NCBI RefSeq assembly: GCF_000381065.1
Contig: NZ_KB905854.1
Span: 1-64,000 of the forward strand
Direction of reading: 5' to 3'
Origin: Propionispira raffinosivorans DSM 20765
Lineage (GTDB): Bacteria > Bacillota > Negativicutes > Selenomonadales > Selenomonadaceae
Length of the DNA: 64,000 bases
Program-made: the position numbers and the translations under genes
In this document: positions 17,908 through 26,521 of the stretch, in pieces
Numbering within the stretch: the first letter of the stretch is position 1
Layout of the letters: every line of letters begins with the position of its first letter
The notes under the pieces: generated by a model
What the model was told of the DNA's origin: nothing
What the model saw: only the letters and a program-made list of their open reading frames with translations
Databases searched by the model: none

Positions 17908-18520
17908 AGTTACGAGTTATCATTGTTTACCTTCTTTATTCATTTGTCTGCAAGACTTCTCTTAAGTAGAAGTAATGCTTTATCAAACAGTTAGATCTAG
18001 CTATAAATGATGCATGTCATGCTTACGCATTCATTTACGAATTTTTCGATACTACTTACAGGGACAAGAACCAGGATACGCAACATATATCGAAGTGCCT
18101 TATAAATAATATCGAGCTTGGAATTTTGTATTGCAATACATTGGAAGGCTGGTTGTCAAATCGTTATGCTCTCAATTGTGTTATTACTGTGCGGCTTTAA
18201 TTTTCCTCTAGGCTTTTGAGTACGCATAATGCTAAGAGCCATCATTGCGTCTAACTGTGCCGTTTGAAAATAATCTTTCCAGAAATGCACGTGAATCCAA
18301 ACCCACTTGAGAACGACTTGCTGTGTTTTTTTATAACACCACATCCCTTCACATTTGGTAAAAGAAGAGTAAAATTGAGGTGGTAAATTATTTTCTGTTG
18401 CTCTTCTTTATGTTTTTATTATAACATAGAAAATATGTTATGGCAATATTCTAATTATTATTTTTAAAATAATTAGGGACGAATAATATAGTGGATATTT
18501 TTGACGGAGATCGGTTTTGT
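17908..18520. other. Gene-poor stretch without recognisable gene
   Basis: No gene is recognised between the addA terminators and the Lrp terminator. The only notable item is a 62-codon minus-strand frame at 18156-18344 that begins MWCYKKTQQVVLKWVWIHV. It has no clear ribosome site, it resembles nothing I can name, and the surrounding sequence carries several stops. It may be a remnant of a longer gene. Confidence 0.4.
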
Positions 18521-18522
18521 TT

Positions 18523-18567
18523 ATAAAAAAAAAGACCCTTATCGTAACAAGAAAATCGATAGGAGTC
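18523..18567 (-). terminator. Terminator of the Lrp/AsnC gene
   Basis: Read on the minus strand, GACTCCTATCG and CGATAAGGGTC form a stem followed by a run of nine T, about 45 bases after the Lrp stop. Confidence 0.85.
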
Positions 18568-18611
18568 ACCGTTATGTATTTAAGTAAAATAGATTTTCTG
18601 ATCCAGTGATT

Positions 18612-19058
18612 TTAATCAGGGATAATAGAAGGACTATCAGTAATCGTTGATAAAATAACAATAGTTTGTGTTTTTACGATTCCAGGATGATTTTTGATTC
18701 GGGTCAATAATAGTTCCAAAGTTCGGGTGTTTTCGGTAATGATTTTCAACGAATAATCAAAATCTCCCGTAATATAAAAACACTCTTTGATTTCAGCTTC
18801 ATTTTTTACAAATTCGGCAAAGCTGTCACTATGGGTTGGATTGTCAAAACGAAGAAACATTAACGCCATAAGGTGTTTATTGAGCATGGCTGGATCTAAT
18901 ATGACTGTATATTGCTTAATGACGCCGGATGCTTCCAGCTTTTTTAGTCTTTCACTGATTGCCGGCATGGACAAAGAAACTTGCGAACTCAAATCAGAAA
19001 TTGTCATGCGAGCATTTTGCTGTAGATTTTTCAGAATTTTTTTATCAATATCATCCAT
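18612..19058 (-). CDS. Lrp/AsnC family transcriptional regulator
   Basis: The 148-residue protein has the standard two-domain layout. The N-terminal helix-turn-helix includes MDDIDKKILKNLQQNARM, ISDLSSQVSLSMPAISERLK and KLEASGVIKQYTVILDP, and an RAM/AsnC ligand-binding domain follows from about residue 60 (VKNEAEIKECFYITGDFDYSLKI). These regulators sense amino acids and often act on amino-acid transport or metabolism genes. The gene is alone on the minus strand, faces away from the PBP gene and has its own terminator. The ligand and targets are not apparent from the neighbours. Confidence 0.9.
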   Translation of the reverse strand: MDDIDKKILKNLQQNARMTISDLSSQVSLSMPAISERLKKLEASGVIKQYTVILDPAMLNKHLMALMFLRFDNPTHSDSFAEFVKNEAEIKECFYITGDFDYSLKIITENTRTLELLLTRIKNHPGIVKTQTIVILSTITDSPSIIPD

Positions 19059-19188
19059 TATGAAACACCGCCGTTCTATATAATTTTAAGCATCTTTTTA
19101 TTTTATATGCATATTATATTATAACAGGCTCAAGCGAATCTGTAAGCTTTTTTCTACTATATAATGTAAAATTTGTGATCAATACATT

Positions 19189-19335
19189 ATATATAAGTTG
19201 ATTAAAGAAATTGCATCTAGTCTATTAGGTTTCCCAAAATTAGTAGGGAATCGTTTGCTTCCTATGTAATGCCACGGAGCCCTATACCCAACTCCTGACG
19301 ATTGCCATATAAAATATTTAATGCAACTTATATAG
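19189..19335 (+). repeat. Dispersed hairpin element, copy 2
   Basis: This copy lies between the divergent Lrp and PBP genes and ends about 110 bases before the PBP start. The ends TATATAAGTTG.ATTAAA and TTTAATGCAACTTATATA are complementary. Compared with copy 4 (AGAACGCATTAAA/TTTAATGCGTTCT), both arms have changed while pairing is kept. The core GTTTGCTTCCTATGTAATGCC, then GCCCTATACCC and TGACGATTGCC, are conserved. Confidence 0.85.
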
Positions 19336-19443
19336 ATCATAGGTATTTTAGAAAATAATATAGGTATTTTCTAAAAACAAAGGAACTTTAATGACAGCAA
19401 ACGAATATATATCACATTGAAATATTTTTAGGAGTGAAGTAGT

Positions 19444-21411
19444 TTGATTCGATTGCAAGTAAACGTTCAGAAACGTATTGCTATTTTTATAGGATTGATC
19501 TTGTGTTTTCTTATCATTTTGTGTGGACGCTATGCTTGGCTGCAACTGGTTCAAGGGGGGCAGCTGGCTGAACGAGTCAAGGCACAAAGCGGTGAACAAA
19601 AAGTTTTGCAGTCACCTCGTGGTACTATTTATGATCGCAATGGTCGGGAACTTGCCGTGAGTATGCTGACCAAATCACTTTTTGTCGATCCAAGTAATGT
19701 AAAAGATGGCGATCAGCTGGCGGCTGACTTAGCACCGATACTGATGATAAGTGAAGCTGAAATCAAAGCAGACATAGCTCAAGGCGGTGGTTTTGTATGG
19801 ATTAAACGCCGGCTTGAACATGATGAATCTGAGAAGGTACAAAAACTTATCGATGAACAAGGATTAAATTGTCTGGGTTTTAAAGAAGAAAGCAAGCGTT
19901 ATTATCCGAATGATATGTTAGCGGCGAATGTAATTGGTTTTGTCGGTACAGATGATTTAGGTCTTGATGGAATTGAACAGGAGTTTAATTCTGTTATGAA
20001 AGGTGAATCAAAAAAGCAGTTGTTGTTTACGGACATGCAGGCTCGTCCTATTTTTGATTCTATTTTTTCCAATAGATCCTTTAAGGGAGACCGCTGCAAG
20101 GATGTTTATTTGACTCTCGACTCTACGATGCAGTTTATCGTTGAACAAACGCTTGATAAAGCAGTGATCGAAAATAATCCTCGTGCAGTTACAGCGATTG
20201 TAATGAATCCACAAACTGGCGAAATTTTAGCTATGGCAAGTCGTCCGTCTTATAATCCAAATAAATTTTATGATTATAAAGCGGCTGATTGGAAAAATAA
20301 AGCAGTTTCATTTGTCTATGAACCTGGATCAACATTTAAAGCCGTTGTGGCAGCTGCCGCACTGCAGGAAAATCTCGTTACGCCACAGCAAGTTTTCGTT
20401 GATCCCGGATATGTCATGGTATCGGGGCGTCGAATCCAAAACTGGAGCGCAGACAGTTTTGGTACCGTTACGTTTTTGGATGTAGTCAAACAGTCCATCA
20501 ATACAGGTTTTGTTCAGGTTGGTCTTCGTGTAGGTGCTGAAAAACTGACACATTATGCTAAGCTTTTTGGCTTTGGTCAGCCTACTGGTGTTGAATTACC
20601 GGGTGAAGAACAAGGAATTTTATTTGATCCGAAAGATATGCGTGACTCAGATGTGGCAACGATGTCGATTGGGCAAAGCATTGCTGTTACACCACTACAG
20701 TTAGTAACAGCAATGTCCGCAATTGCGAATAATGGCGTATTACTAAAACCACATATTTTAAAAGCTGTTAATAACGCCGATGGTTCGACGTATGCGCAAA
20801 CACAGACGGATACCGTACGTCGTGTTATCGACCAAGATACCGATACGACGTTGGTTGGCATGCTGGAACAGGTTGTAGCTTCTGGTGGTGGCGGCAAGGC
20901 AGCGGTAAAAGGATATCGTATTGCCGGTAAGACCGGCACGGCACAAAAAATCCGCGATGATAGCAGAGGCTATATGGAAGGCCATTATATTGCTTCTTTT
21001 TGCGGGTTTGCTCCTGTTGAAAATCCACAGATAACAGTTCTCGTGATGATTGATGACCCATCAGGGATCTATTATGGCGGTCAGATTGCTGCACCAATTG
21101 CCAAGGAGATTTTTTCACAACTGTTTCGTTATTTGAATATTGCTCCATCAAGTGATCCCTTGGCAGGGCAGCCTAAAAATGCTCAAGTAGAGGGAACCTT
21201 TCCGGCAACAGCCATTCCAATGGTGCCTCAGGGCAAAATTCTTGTGCCAGATATGACGGGCAAAAGCCTGCGTCAGGTTTCTGATGAATTGGATGGTCTG
21301 GGGCTCGTTATGAAACCAAGCGGTACAGGGATTGCCGTACGGCAAAGCATCGAACCAAATACGATTGTCGATCAGCACACAGAGCTGGCGGTTTATTTTG
21401 AAACGAGTTGA
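19444..21411 (+). CDS. Class B penicillin-binding protein with PASTA domain (SpoVD/FtsI type)
   Basis: This is a peptidoglycan transpeptidase anchored in the inner membrane. The 655-residue product has a single N-terminal membrane segment (about residues 11-32), a PBP dimerisation domain beginning LQSPRGTIYDRNGRELAVS, and the transpeptidase domain with SxxK in PGSTFKAVVAAAAL (near 296), SxN in SINTGF (near 351) and KTGTAQK (near 496). One PASTA domain closes the protein (about 597-655). The start is TTG, preceded by TAGGAG; the nearby GTG is followed at once by a stop in its frame. The gene is outside any division/cell-wall cluster, so whether it is the septal FtsI or a SpoVD-type paralogue cannot be told from context. 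Confidence 0.88.
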   Translation: MIRLQVNVQKRIAIFIGLILCFLIILCGRYAWLQLVQGGQLAERVKAQSGEQKVLQSPRGTIYDRNGRELAVSMLTKSLFVDPSNVKDGDQLAADLAPILMISEAEIKADIAQGGGFVWIKRRLEHDESEKVQKLIDEQGLNCLGFKEESKRYYPNDMLAANVIGFVGTDDLGLDGIEQEFNSVMKGESKKQLLFTDMQARPIFDSIFSNRSFKGDRCKDVYLTLDSTMQFIVEQTLDKAVIENNPRAVTAIVMNPQTGEILAMASRPSYNPNKFYDYKAADWKNKAVSFVYEPGSTFKAVVAAAALQENLVTPQQVFVDPGYVMVSGRRIQNWSADSFGTVTFLDVVKQSINTGFVQVGLRVGAEKLTHYAKLFGFGQPTGVELPGEEQGILFDPKDMRDSDVATMSIGQSIAVTPLQLVTAMSAIANNGVLLKPHILKAVNNADGSTYAQTQTDTVRRVIDQDTDTTLVGMLEQVVASGGGGKAAVKGYRIAGKTGTAQKIRDDSRGYMEGHYIASFCGFAPVENPQITVLVMIDDPSGIYYGGQIAAPIAKEIFSQLFRYLNIAPSSDPLAGQPKNAQVEGTFPATAIPMVPQGKILVPDMTGKSLRQVSDELDGLGLVMKPSGTGIAVRQSIEPNTIVDQHTELAVYFETS

Positions 21412-21513
21412 TGCTGGAGAAAAACGGCTGAATTAACCTTTCAATTTAGAACTGAACGGTGTAAAATAAAAAAAGAATTCAGCAGAGAAAATCTTTAGGT
21501 TATAGCTATAAAT

Positions 21514-21555
21514 AAAATTCAGAGAGGCAATACCTGCTATCTGAATTTTATTTTG
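21514..21555 (+). terminator. Terminator between the PBP gene and alr
   Basis: AAAATTCAGA and TCTGAATTTT pair perfectly and are followed by ATTTTG. The hairpin ends 28 bases before alr. Confidence 0.75.
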
Positions 21556-21582
21556 CAATTATTTAATGAGGGAGTGAACCGT

Positions 21583-22689
21583 ATGCCAAATCGTGCAGTC
21601 TGGGCTGAAGTTGATTTAGCAGCCATTGAACACAATATCAGAGAAATTAAGAAAAAAGTGCATGGCGGCGCAAAATTCTGTGCAGTCATCAAAGCGAATG
21701 CGTATGGCCACGGGGTTATACCTGTAGCTAGAACGGCGATTGCTGCTGGGGCTGATTATCTGGCAGTAGCAATTTTGAATGAAGCAGTTGAGCTGCGCGA
21801 TGCAGGCTTTACAGAGCCTGTCTTGATCTTGGGCTTTACACCACTTGAACAGTCGGCTATTCTCGTTGATCGTGGTATTACACAGACTGTATTTTCTTAT
21901 GAAGCAGCGGAAGCTTTGTCAAAAGAAGCTGTTTTACAGAAAAAAACGGCAAAAATTCATCTGAAAATTGATACGGGGATGAGTCGTATCGGTATTTTAC
22001 CGGAAGATGCAGGTGAACTTGCCAAAAAAATTCAACAATTACCTCATATTGAATTAGAAGGATTGTTTTCTCATTTTGCCTTAGCTGACAGCCGTGATAA
22101 ATCGTTTGCGAACGAACAGCTGCAGCGGTTTCAAACAGCCATTGATCTGATCGAAAAACAAGGTATCGATATTCCGCTGAAACATATTGCCAATAGTGCA
22201 GCAACATTAGAAATGCCGCAAGCTCATTTTGATATGGTTAGAGCGGGGATTATTCTTTATGGATTATGGCCGTCTGATGAAGTAGAACGCTGCGTGGATC
22301 TTCATCCAGCTATGGTTCTTAAGGCGAAAATTGCTTATTTGAAAGAACTGAAAAAAGGGCAGTCGATTGGTTATGGTCGCACATTTATAACCAATCGTGA
22401 TAGTTTGATTGCGACACTGCCGATTGGCTATGCGGATGGTTATACGCGGCTCTTTTCCGGTAAAGCACAAATTGAGATCGCCGGAAAACGTGCTTTTTTG
22501 GTGGGACGTATTTGTATGGATCAATGTATGATTGATGTGACGGATCTTGAAACTGTACATAATGGCGATGAGGTTGTTTTGTTTGGCAGTGCAACGCTGC
22601 CAATGGATGAAGCAGCAGCATGGCTGGGTACTATCAATTATGAGCTGGCTTGTATGGTTAGCAGTCGTGTACCGAGAATATATCGTTGA
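21583..22689 (+). CDS. alr: Alanine racemase
   Basis: Alr is the PLP enzyme that makes D-alanine for peptidoglycan. I start at the ATG at 21583, which has GAGGGAGTG upstream and gives the family N-terminus MPNRAVWAEVDLAAIEHN. The product is 368 residues. The PLP lysine is in FCAVIKANAYGHG (near residue 38), and other family motifs are KIDTGMSRIGI, GLFSHFALAD, MVRAGIILYG, the catalytic-tyrosine region SIGYGRTF, LPIGYADGY and RICMDQCMIDVT. It sits next to a PBP gene, which suits a cell-wall role, but a terminator separates them. Confidence 0.95.
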   Translation: MPNRAVWAEVDLAAIEHNIREIKKKVHGGAKFCAVIKANAYGHGVIPVARTAIAAGADYLAVAILNEAVELRDAGFTEPVLILGFTPLEQSAILVDRGITQTVFSYEAAEALSKEAVLQKKTAKIHLKIDTGMSRIGILPEDAGELAKKIQQLPHIELEGLFSHFALADSRDKSFANEQLQRFQTAIDLIEKQGIDIPLKHIANSAATLEMPQAHFDMVRAGIILYGLWPSDEVERCVDLHPAMVLKAKIAYLKELKKGQSIGYGRTFITNRDSLIATLPIGYADGYTRLFSGKAQIEIAGKRAFLVGRICMDQCMIDVTDLETVHNGDEVVLFGSATLPMDEAAAWLGTINYELACMVSSRVPRIYR

Positions 22690-22733
22690 AGACGAATTCA
22701 TGGAGTAAAATGAATCCAGTAAGGGGATCTGGT

Positions 22734-22763
22734 TTGACAGAAATTTGAACTATATACTATAAT
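22734..22763 (+). promoter_or_regulatory. Promoter of serS
   Basis: TTGACA at 22734-22739 and TATAAT at 22758-22763 are both consensus, with an 18-base spacer. The leader before the serS start is only about 70 bases and has no room for a T-box riboswitch. Confidence 0.85.
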
Positions 22764-22837
22764 AGAGAGATATATTTGTAAATTATAAGACATAACAGGA
22801 CGTTTCCCTTGTTTTTAATTATATGGAGGTCGAAGAG

Positions 22838-24112
22838 ATGTTAGATATTAAATTTGTCCGCGATAATCCGGAAAAAGTAGAAGCGGCTTTAAAAAACCGT
22901 CGTAGTTCAATGACTCTGGCTGGGTTTATGGAACTAGAAAAAGAACGCCGGGCTATTTTAGGCGAAGTTGAAATACTGAAAAGTCAGCGCAATTCCGTTT
23001 CTAAACAGGTTAGCGTGATGAAAAAAAACAATGAAAATACAGATGCAATTGTTCTTGAAATGCGTCAGGTTGGTGAAAAAATCGGTGGCTTGGATAGCCG
23101 TCTTAAAGAAGTCGAAGCAGAACTGCGAGATATCATGCTCAGTATTCCCAACATACCAAATGAATCTGTACCGGTAGGCAAAGACGAAAATGATAATCCT
23201 GAAGTTAGAAAATGGGGTCAGCCAAAGCAATTTGATTTTACACCGAAGCCACACTGGGAAATTGGTGAGGATTTAGGAATTTTAGATGCTGAACGTGCCG
23301 CTAAAGTGACCGGAGCCAGGTTTACTTTTTATAAAGGACTGGGAGCGCGTTTGGAACGTTCTCTCATTAATTTTATGATGGATCTGCATACCGATCAGCA
23401 TGGTTATACGGAAATGTTAGCACCTTTTATTGCTAACAAAGAAAGCATGATTGGGACTGGACAGCTGCCCAAATTTGCGGATGATATGTTTAAGTTAGAA
23501 GGTCTTGATTATTATTTAGTACCAACGGCTGAAGTTCCAACCACCAATTATCATCGTGGCGAAATCCTCGACGGCGATCAATTGCCGGAAAAATATAGTG
23601 CATATACGGCTTGCTTTCGTGCTGAAGCAGGATCCGCGGGGCGTGATACACGCGGCCTGATTCGTCAGCATCAATTCAATAAAGTTGAATTGATCAAGTT
23701 CGTAAAACCTGAAACATCTTATGATGAATTGGAAAAATTAACGAATGATGCCGAACATGTTTTGCAAATATTGGGACTGCCTTATCATGTGGTACTGCTT
23801 TGCACGGGAGATATGGGCTTCACGGCGGCAAAAACGTATGATATTGAAGTGTGGCTGCCAAGTGCTGATATGTATCGCGAAATTTCATCCTGTTCAAATA
23901 CGGAATCATATCAGGCACGTCGTGCTGATATTAAATTCCGTCGGGATGCAAAATCAAAACCGGAGTTTGTTCATACTTTAAATGGTTCCGGTTTAGCTGT
24001 AGGACGAACCGTGGCAGCTATTTTGGAAAATTATCAACAAGCAGATGGCTCGGTTATTGTTCCTGAGGCATTGCGTAAATATATGGGCGTGGATATTATT
24101 AAAAAAGCATAA
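22838..24112 (+). CDS. serS: Seryl-tRNA synthetase
   Basis: SerS charges tRNA-Ser (and tRNA-Sec). The ATG at 22838 is preferred because ATGGAGGTC just upstream is its ribosome site, and the protein then begins [21 protein letters not shown]. At 424 residues it is full length. The N-terminal coiled-coil arm spans about 27-100. The class II core follows, with motif 1 around [19 protein letters not shown], motif 2 [20 protein letters not shown] and motif 3 [18 protein letters not shown]. It is monocistronic, with its own promoter and terminator. Confidence 0.97.
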   Translation: MLDIKFVRDNPEKVEAALKNRRSSMTLAGFMELEKERRAILGEVEILKSQRNSVSKQVSVMKKNNENTDAIVLEMRQVGEKIGGLDSRLKEVEAELRDIMLSIPNIPNESVPVGKDENDNPEVRKWGQPKQFDFTPKPHWEIGEDLGILDAERAAKVTGARFTFYKGLGARLERSLINFMMDLHTDQHGYTEMLAPFIANKESMIGTGQLPKFADDMFKLEGLDYYLVPTAEVPTTNYHRGEILDGDQLPEKYSAYTACFRAEAGSAGRDTRGLIRQHQFNKVELIKFVKPETSYDELEKLTNDAEHVLQILGLPYHVVLLCTGDMGFTAAKTYDIEVWLPSADMYREISSCSNTESYQARRADIKFRRDAKSKPEFVHTLNGSGLAVGRTVAAILENYQQADGSVIVPEALRKYMGVDIIKKA

Positions 24113-24121
24113 GGTTTTTGA

Positions 24122-24159
24122 ACTGTATTCATCTTTCTCGAGATGAATACAGTTTTTTT
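24122..24159 (+). terminator. Terminator after serS
   Basis: ACTGTATTCATCT and AGATGAATACAGT form a perfect 13-base stem with a short loop and a TTTTTT tail. Confidence 0.93.
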
Positions 24160-24244
24160 GATGTGATGCTTCGCTGCGAACTATTTACAAATCTGTTGAT
24201 TTCGTTATAATAAGAACTATACTATTTGTTAGGAGTGTTTAGTA

Positions 24245-24505
24245 ATGAGTACTTATGTATATAAAACCAAGGGAACATGTTCCCGTCAAATTAGCATTGA
24301 TTTAGAAGGAACAACCATTAAAAAAGTAGAATTTGAAGGTGGTTGCGCCGGTAATTTAAGTGGTATATCACAAATTGTAGAAGGCATGGATATGGATTTT
24401 GTTATTGCAAAATTTGCTGGTAATACTTGTGGCCCAAGGTCGACATCTTGTCCAGATCAATTAGCGAAAGCTTTGCAAGAAGCCTATGCAGCCGAAAACG
24501 CATAA
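24245..24505 (+). CDS. Small four-cysteine TSCPD-domain protein
   Basis: This 86-residue protein matches the short TSCPD domain family with four conserved cysteines (TIGR03905-type): KGTCSRQI, GGCAGNLSGI, GNTCGPRSTSCPDQLAKAL. The domain name comes from the TSCPD signature, which here reads TSCPD exactly. The cysteine spacing suggests metal binding. The longer versions of the domain occur at the end of B12-dependent ribonucleotide reductases, but the free-standing protein has no established function that I know of. The PHP phosphatase gene follows after 32 bases on the same strand, probably as one transcript. Confidence 0.85.
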   Translation: MSTYVYKTKGTCSRQISIDLEGTTIKKVEFEGGCAGNLSGISQIVEGMDMDFVIAKFAGNTCGPRSTSCPDQLAKALQEAYAAENA

Positions 24506-24537
24506 GATCGAGATCAATAGAAAGAAGGCTGGTTCGC

Positions 24538-25305
24538 ATGATATTTGATACCCATCTTCACACGAAAGTGTCGGCCGATTCCGAAATGCAGATAACAGAG
24601 GCTTTGACCAGAGCCCGTGAACTGAAGCTTGGTTTAATCGTAACAGAACATATGGATTTTGATTATCCAGATCCAAGTTTTATCTTTGATCCGCAAGCTT
24701 ATTTTACTGAATATGCCAGCTATAGGAGTGAGTCTTTATTGCTTGGTGTGGAAATTGGTATGCAGGAATCCTGCTATGAAAAAAGTCGTGCTTTGGCAGA
24801 GGAAAACCAATTTGATTACGTTATTGGCTCAATTCATTTATTGGAGCATACCGGAGATATATATTATCCAGCTTTTTACGGAAATCGACTGAAACAGGAA
24901 GTGTATTCGATTTATTTTAAGACGATGGCAGATTCTGTGAAGCAGTATTCTTTTATTGATGCCTTGGGACATATTGATTATATTGCACGATATGCTCCTT
25001 ATGCGGAACCAGAAATTTATTATCATGAATTTGCCGAGCAGATTGATGAAGTATTACAAGCCTTGATAGCACATGATACCGTCATAGAACTGAACACGCG
25101 GCGATTAGGTGACCGTTCTGTCATTAAATCCCTGGCACCTATTTATAAGCGATACTATGATTTGGGTGGACGTTATGTAACGCTTGGTTCCGATGCACAT
25201 AAAATGGTCGATATTGGCAGTCATTTTACGGCGGCAAAGGAATTAAGTGAATGGTGCAATTTGAAAATGGTGTATTTTAAAAATCGGCGAATGCAGTATG
25301 TATAA
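24538..25305 (+). CDS. PHP-domain phosphatase, histidinol-phosphatase (HisJ/HisK) type
   Basis: The 255-residue protein is a PHP-fold metal-dependent phosphoesterase. Metal-binding motifs run in order: DTHLHTKVS at the N-terminus, VTEHMDFDYPD, GVEIGMQES, IGSIHLLE, LGHIDYIARYAPY and LGSDAHKM near the end. This set is typical of the HisK-type histidinol phosphatases, which remove the phosphate from L-histidinol phosphate in histidine synthesis. No other his gene is nearby, so a different phosphate monoester is possible. The chosen ATG gives the normal N-terminus MIFDTHLH and follows AAAGAAGG. It ends at a convergent terminator shared with the DeoR gene. Confidence 0.85.
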   Translation: MIFDTHLHTKVSADSEMQITEALTRARELKLGLIVTEHMDFDYPDPSFIFDPQAYFTEYASYRSESLLLGVEIGMQESCYEKSRALAEENQFDYVIGSIHLLEHTGDIYYPAFYGNRLKQEVYSIYFKTMADSVKQYSFIDALGHIDYIARYAPYAEPEIYYHEFAEQIDEVLQALIAHDTVIELNTRRLGDRSVIKSLAPIYKRYYDLGGRYVTLGSDAHKMVDIGSHFTAAKELSEWCNLKMVYFKNRRMQYV

Positions 25306-25310
25306 ATTTT

Positions 25311-25366
25311 AAAAAGAAACCTTCGTATGACAAGTATAGAATATTTGTCAGGCGAAGGTTTCTTTT
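25311..25366. terminator. Bidirectional terminator between PHP and DeoR genes
   Basis: AAAGAAACCTTCG ... CGAAGGTTTCTTTT with additional pairing of ATGACAA and TTGTCA closes both convergent genes. A-rich and T-rich flanks serve both directions. Confidence 0.88.
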
Positions 25367-25367
25367 T

Positions 25368-26165
25368 TCATAATTTGTAAAAATTTTCTTCTTGCGAAAA
25401 ATTTGTTTGATTTGTGAGGAGCTTCACTTTATGTTTGCTGAGGTAGGTTAAATACTCCACAGGTGGTTCTTTATCGACAATGAGGTAATTGAGATCGCTG
25501 ATTTCACAGTAGGTCATTAGAGAGGAAACATTAATTTTTGAAGAATCAATGAGTAACACTTTCATATTATTTTTCTGGGCAAGATAGCGTTTGATTTCGC
25601 ATTCGAGAGGAGAAGCATTCGTTACACCGTTTTCTAGTGAGATCCCAGTTGAAGCAAGAAATGTTTTTGATATATTATAGTTGTTTAAACAGTTTACAAC
25701 ACTAGGACCAACGAATGCATTAGATGGCAGGTATAGAGAGCCGCCAGTCGCGATGATATTGAGTTGGCTGTATGCTGCTGCCAGGTTGATGACATGGACG
25801 CTGGCCGTTACAATTGTTAGATTTTTCTTTTCGGCAAGATATGGGATCATATGCATTGTAGTTGTTCCTGAATCAATATAGATAACATCACCGTCACAGA
25901 CAAGATCAGCTGCCAAGCGAGCAATTTGCTTCTTTAAAGATGGGTTTTTTATTTCGCGGGTAGCAAATGGCTCAGGGGATTCTGTACTATGTTTCAGCAT
26001 GATTCCACCATATACTTTCGTTATAATACCGTGCTTTTCAAGTTCAGCAATATCGCGGCGAATCGTATTTTTGGATACATCAAAAATTTCACAAAGTTTA
26101 TTGATGGAAATACTATCGGAATCTTCGAGGATTTCTTCAATCTTGTTTAAGCGGTTAATTTTCAT
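25368..26165 (-). CDS. iolR: DeoR-family regulator, probable repressor of the iol operon
   Basis: The product of 265 residues has an N-terminal winged helix (KIEEILEDSDSISINKLCEIF, then VSKNTIRRDIAELEKHGII) and a DeoR C-terminal sensor domain with the sugar-phosphate-binding features YIDSGTTTMHMIPYL, ATGGSLY and LLIDSSKI. I start at the internal ATG at 26165, where an AGGGGA ribosome site sits; the longer frame has none. In Bacillus, IolR is a DeoR-family repressor whose inducer is a phosphorylated inositol intermediate. The gene is divergent from the inositol operon here, and IolR-like sites lie in the shared spacer. The assignment to iolR is inference from position and family. Confidence 0.8.
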   Translation of the reverse strand: MKINRLNKIEEILEDSDSISINKLCEIFDVSKNTIRRDIAELEKHGIITKVYGGIMLKHSTESPEPFATREIKNPSLKKQIARLAADLVCDGDVIYIDSGTTTMHMIPYLAEKKNLTIVTASVHVINLAAAYSQLNIIATGGSLYLPSNAFVGPSVVNCLNNYNISKTFLASTGISLENGVTNASPLECEIKRYLAQKNNMKVLLIDSSKINVSSLMTYCEISDLNYLIVDKEPPVEYLTYLSKHKVKLLTNQTNFSQEENFYKL

Positions 26166-26337
26166 AAATTTTCCCCTGTTCTCTTTTGATTTTCGTAGAT
26201 CTTCACACATGCTCATAATGTATTCATAAAAATAAGCATATTTTGAGTATGTTACTTATGCTTTATTATAAATGTCTTTCCTTGAATATACAAGTTATTT
26301 TCACAAAGACCGGTATGGATGTTTATTTTCACTCTAT

Positions 26338-26383
26338 ATAACTATTAATAATTTAAATCTAATATGAAATTATTAATAGTTAT
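26338..26383. repeat. 17-base perfect inverted repeat in the iolR-adh spacer
   Basis: Arms ATAACTATTAATAATTT (26338-26354) and its exact reverse complement (26367-26383) enclose a 12-base loop. It lies between the divergent regulator and the operon promoter. It could be an operator, a cruciform-prone spacer or a barrier to transcription; there is no T-tail. Confidence 0.7.
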
Positions 26384-26420
26384 GGACGAATAATAAAAAT
26401 TAATAAAGCATGAAAAACTA

Positions 26421-26483
26421 TTGACAAAAAGAAGTAAATGTATTAACTTATAACCATAAGGTAATCAAAAGATTATCAAGATA
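26421..26483 (+). promoter_or_regulatory. iol operon promoter with tandem IolR-like 11-mers
   Basis: A consensus TTGACA is at 26421-26426; the best -10 at 17 bases is TAACTT (26444-26449), which is weak. Downstream are two adjacent 11-mers, TAATCAAAAGA (26462-26472) and TTATCAAGATA (26473-26483). The B. subtilis IolR direct-repeat consensus is WRAYCAADARD as I recall it. The first 11-mer fits all 11 positions and the second 9. Their place just downstream of the start region fits repression. Binding by the neighbouring DeoR protein is inferred. Confidence 0.6.
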
Positions 26484-26521
26484 ATAATAAAATATACTCA
26501 GTTATATAAGGGGTGTTCATA

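Noticed and set aside
18156-18344. 62-codon minus-strand frame as a gene or transposase fragment
   Set aside because: No ribosome site, no recognisable motif, and no supporting neighbouring fragments.
22764-22837. T-box riboswitch before serS
   Set aside because: The leader is only about 75 bases and has neither the T-box sequence nor an antiterminator structure.
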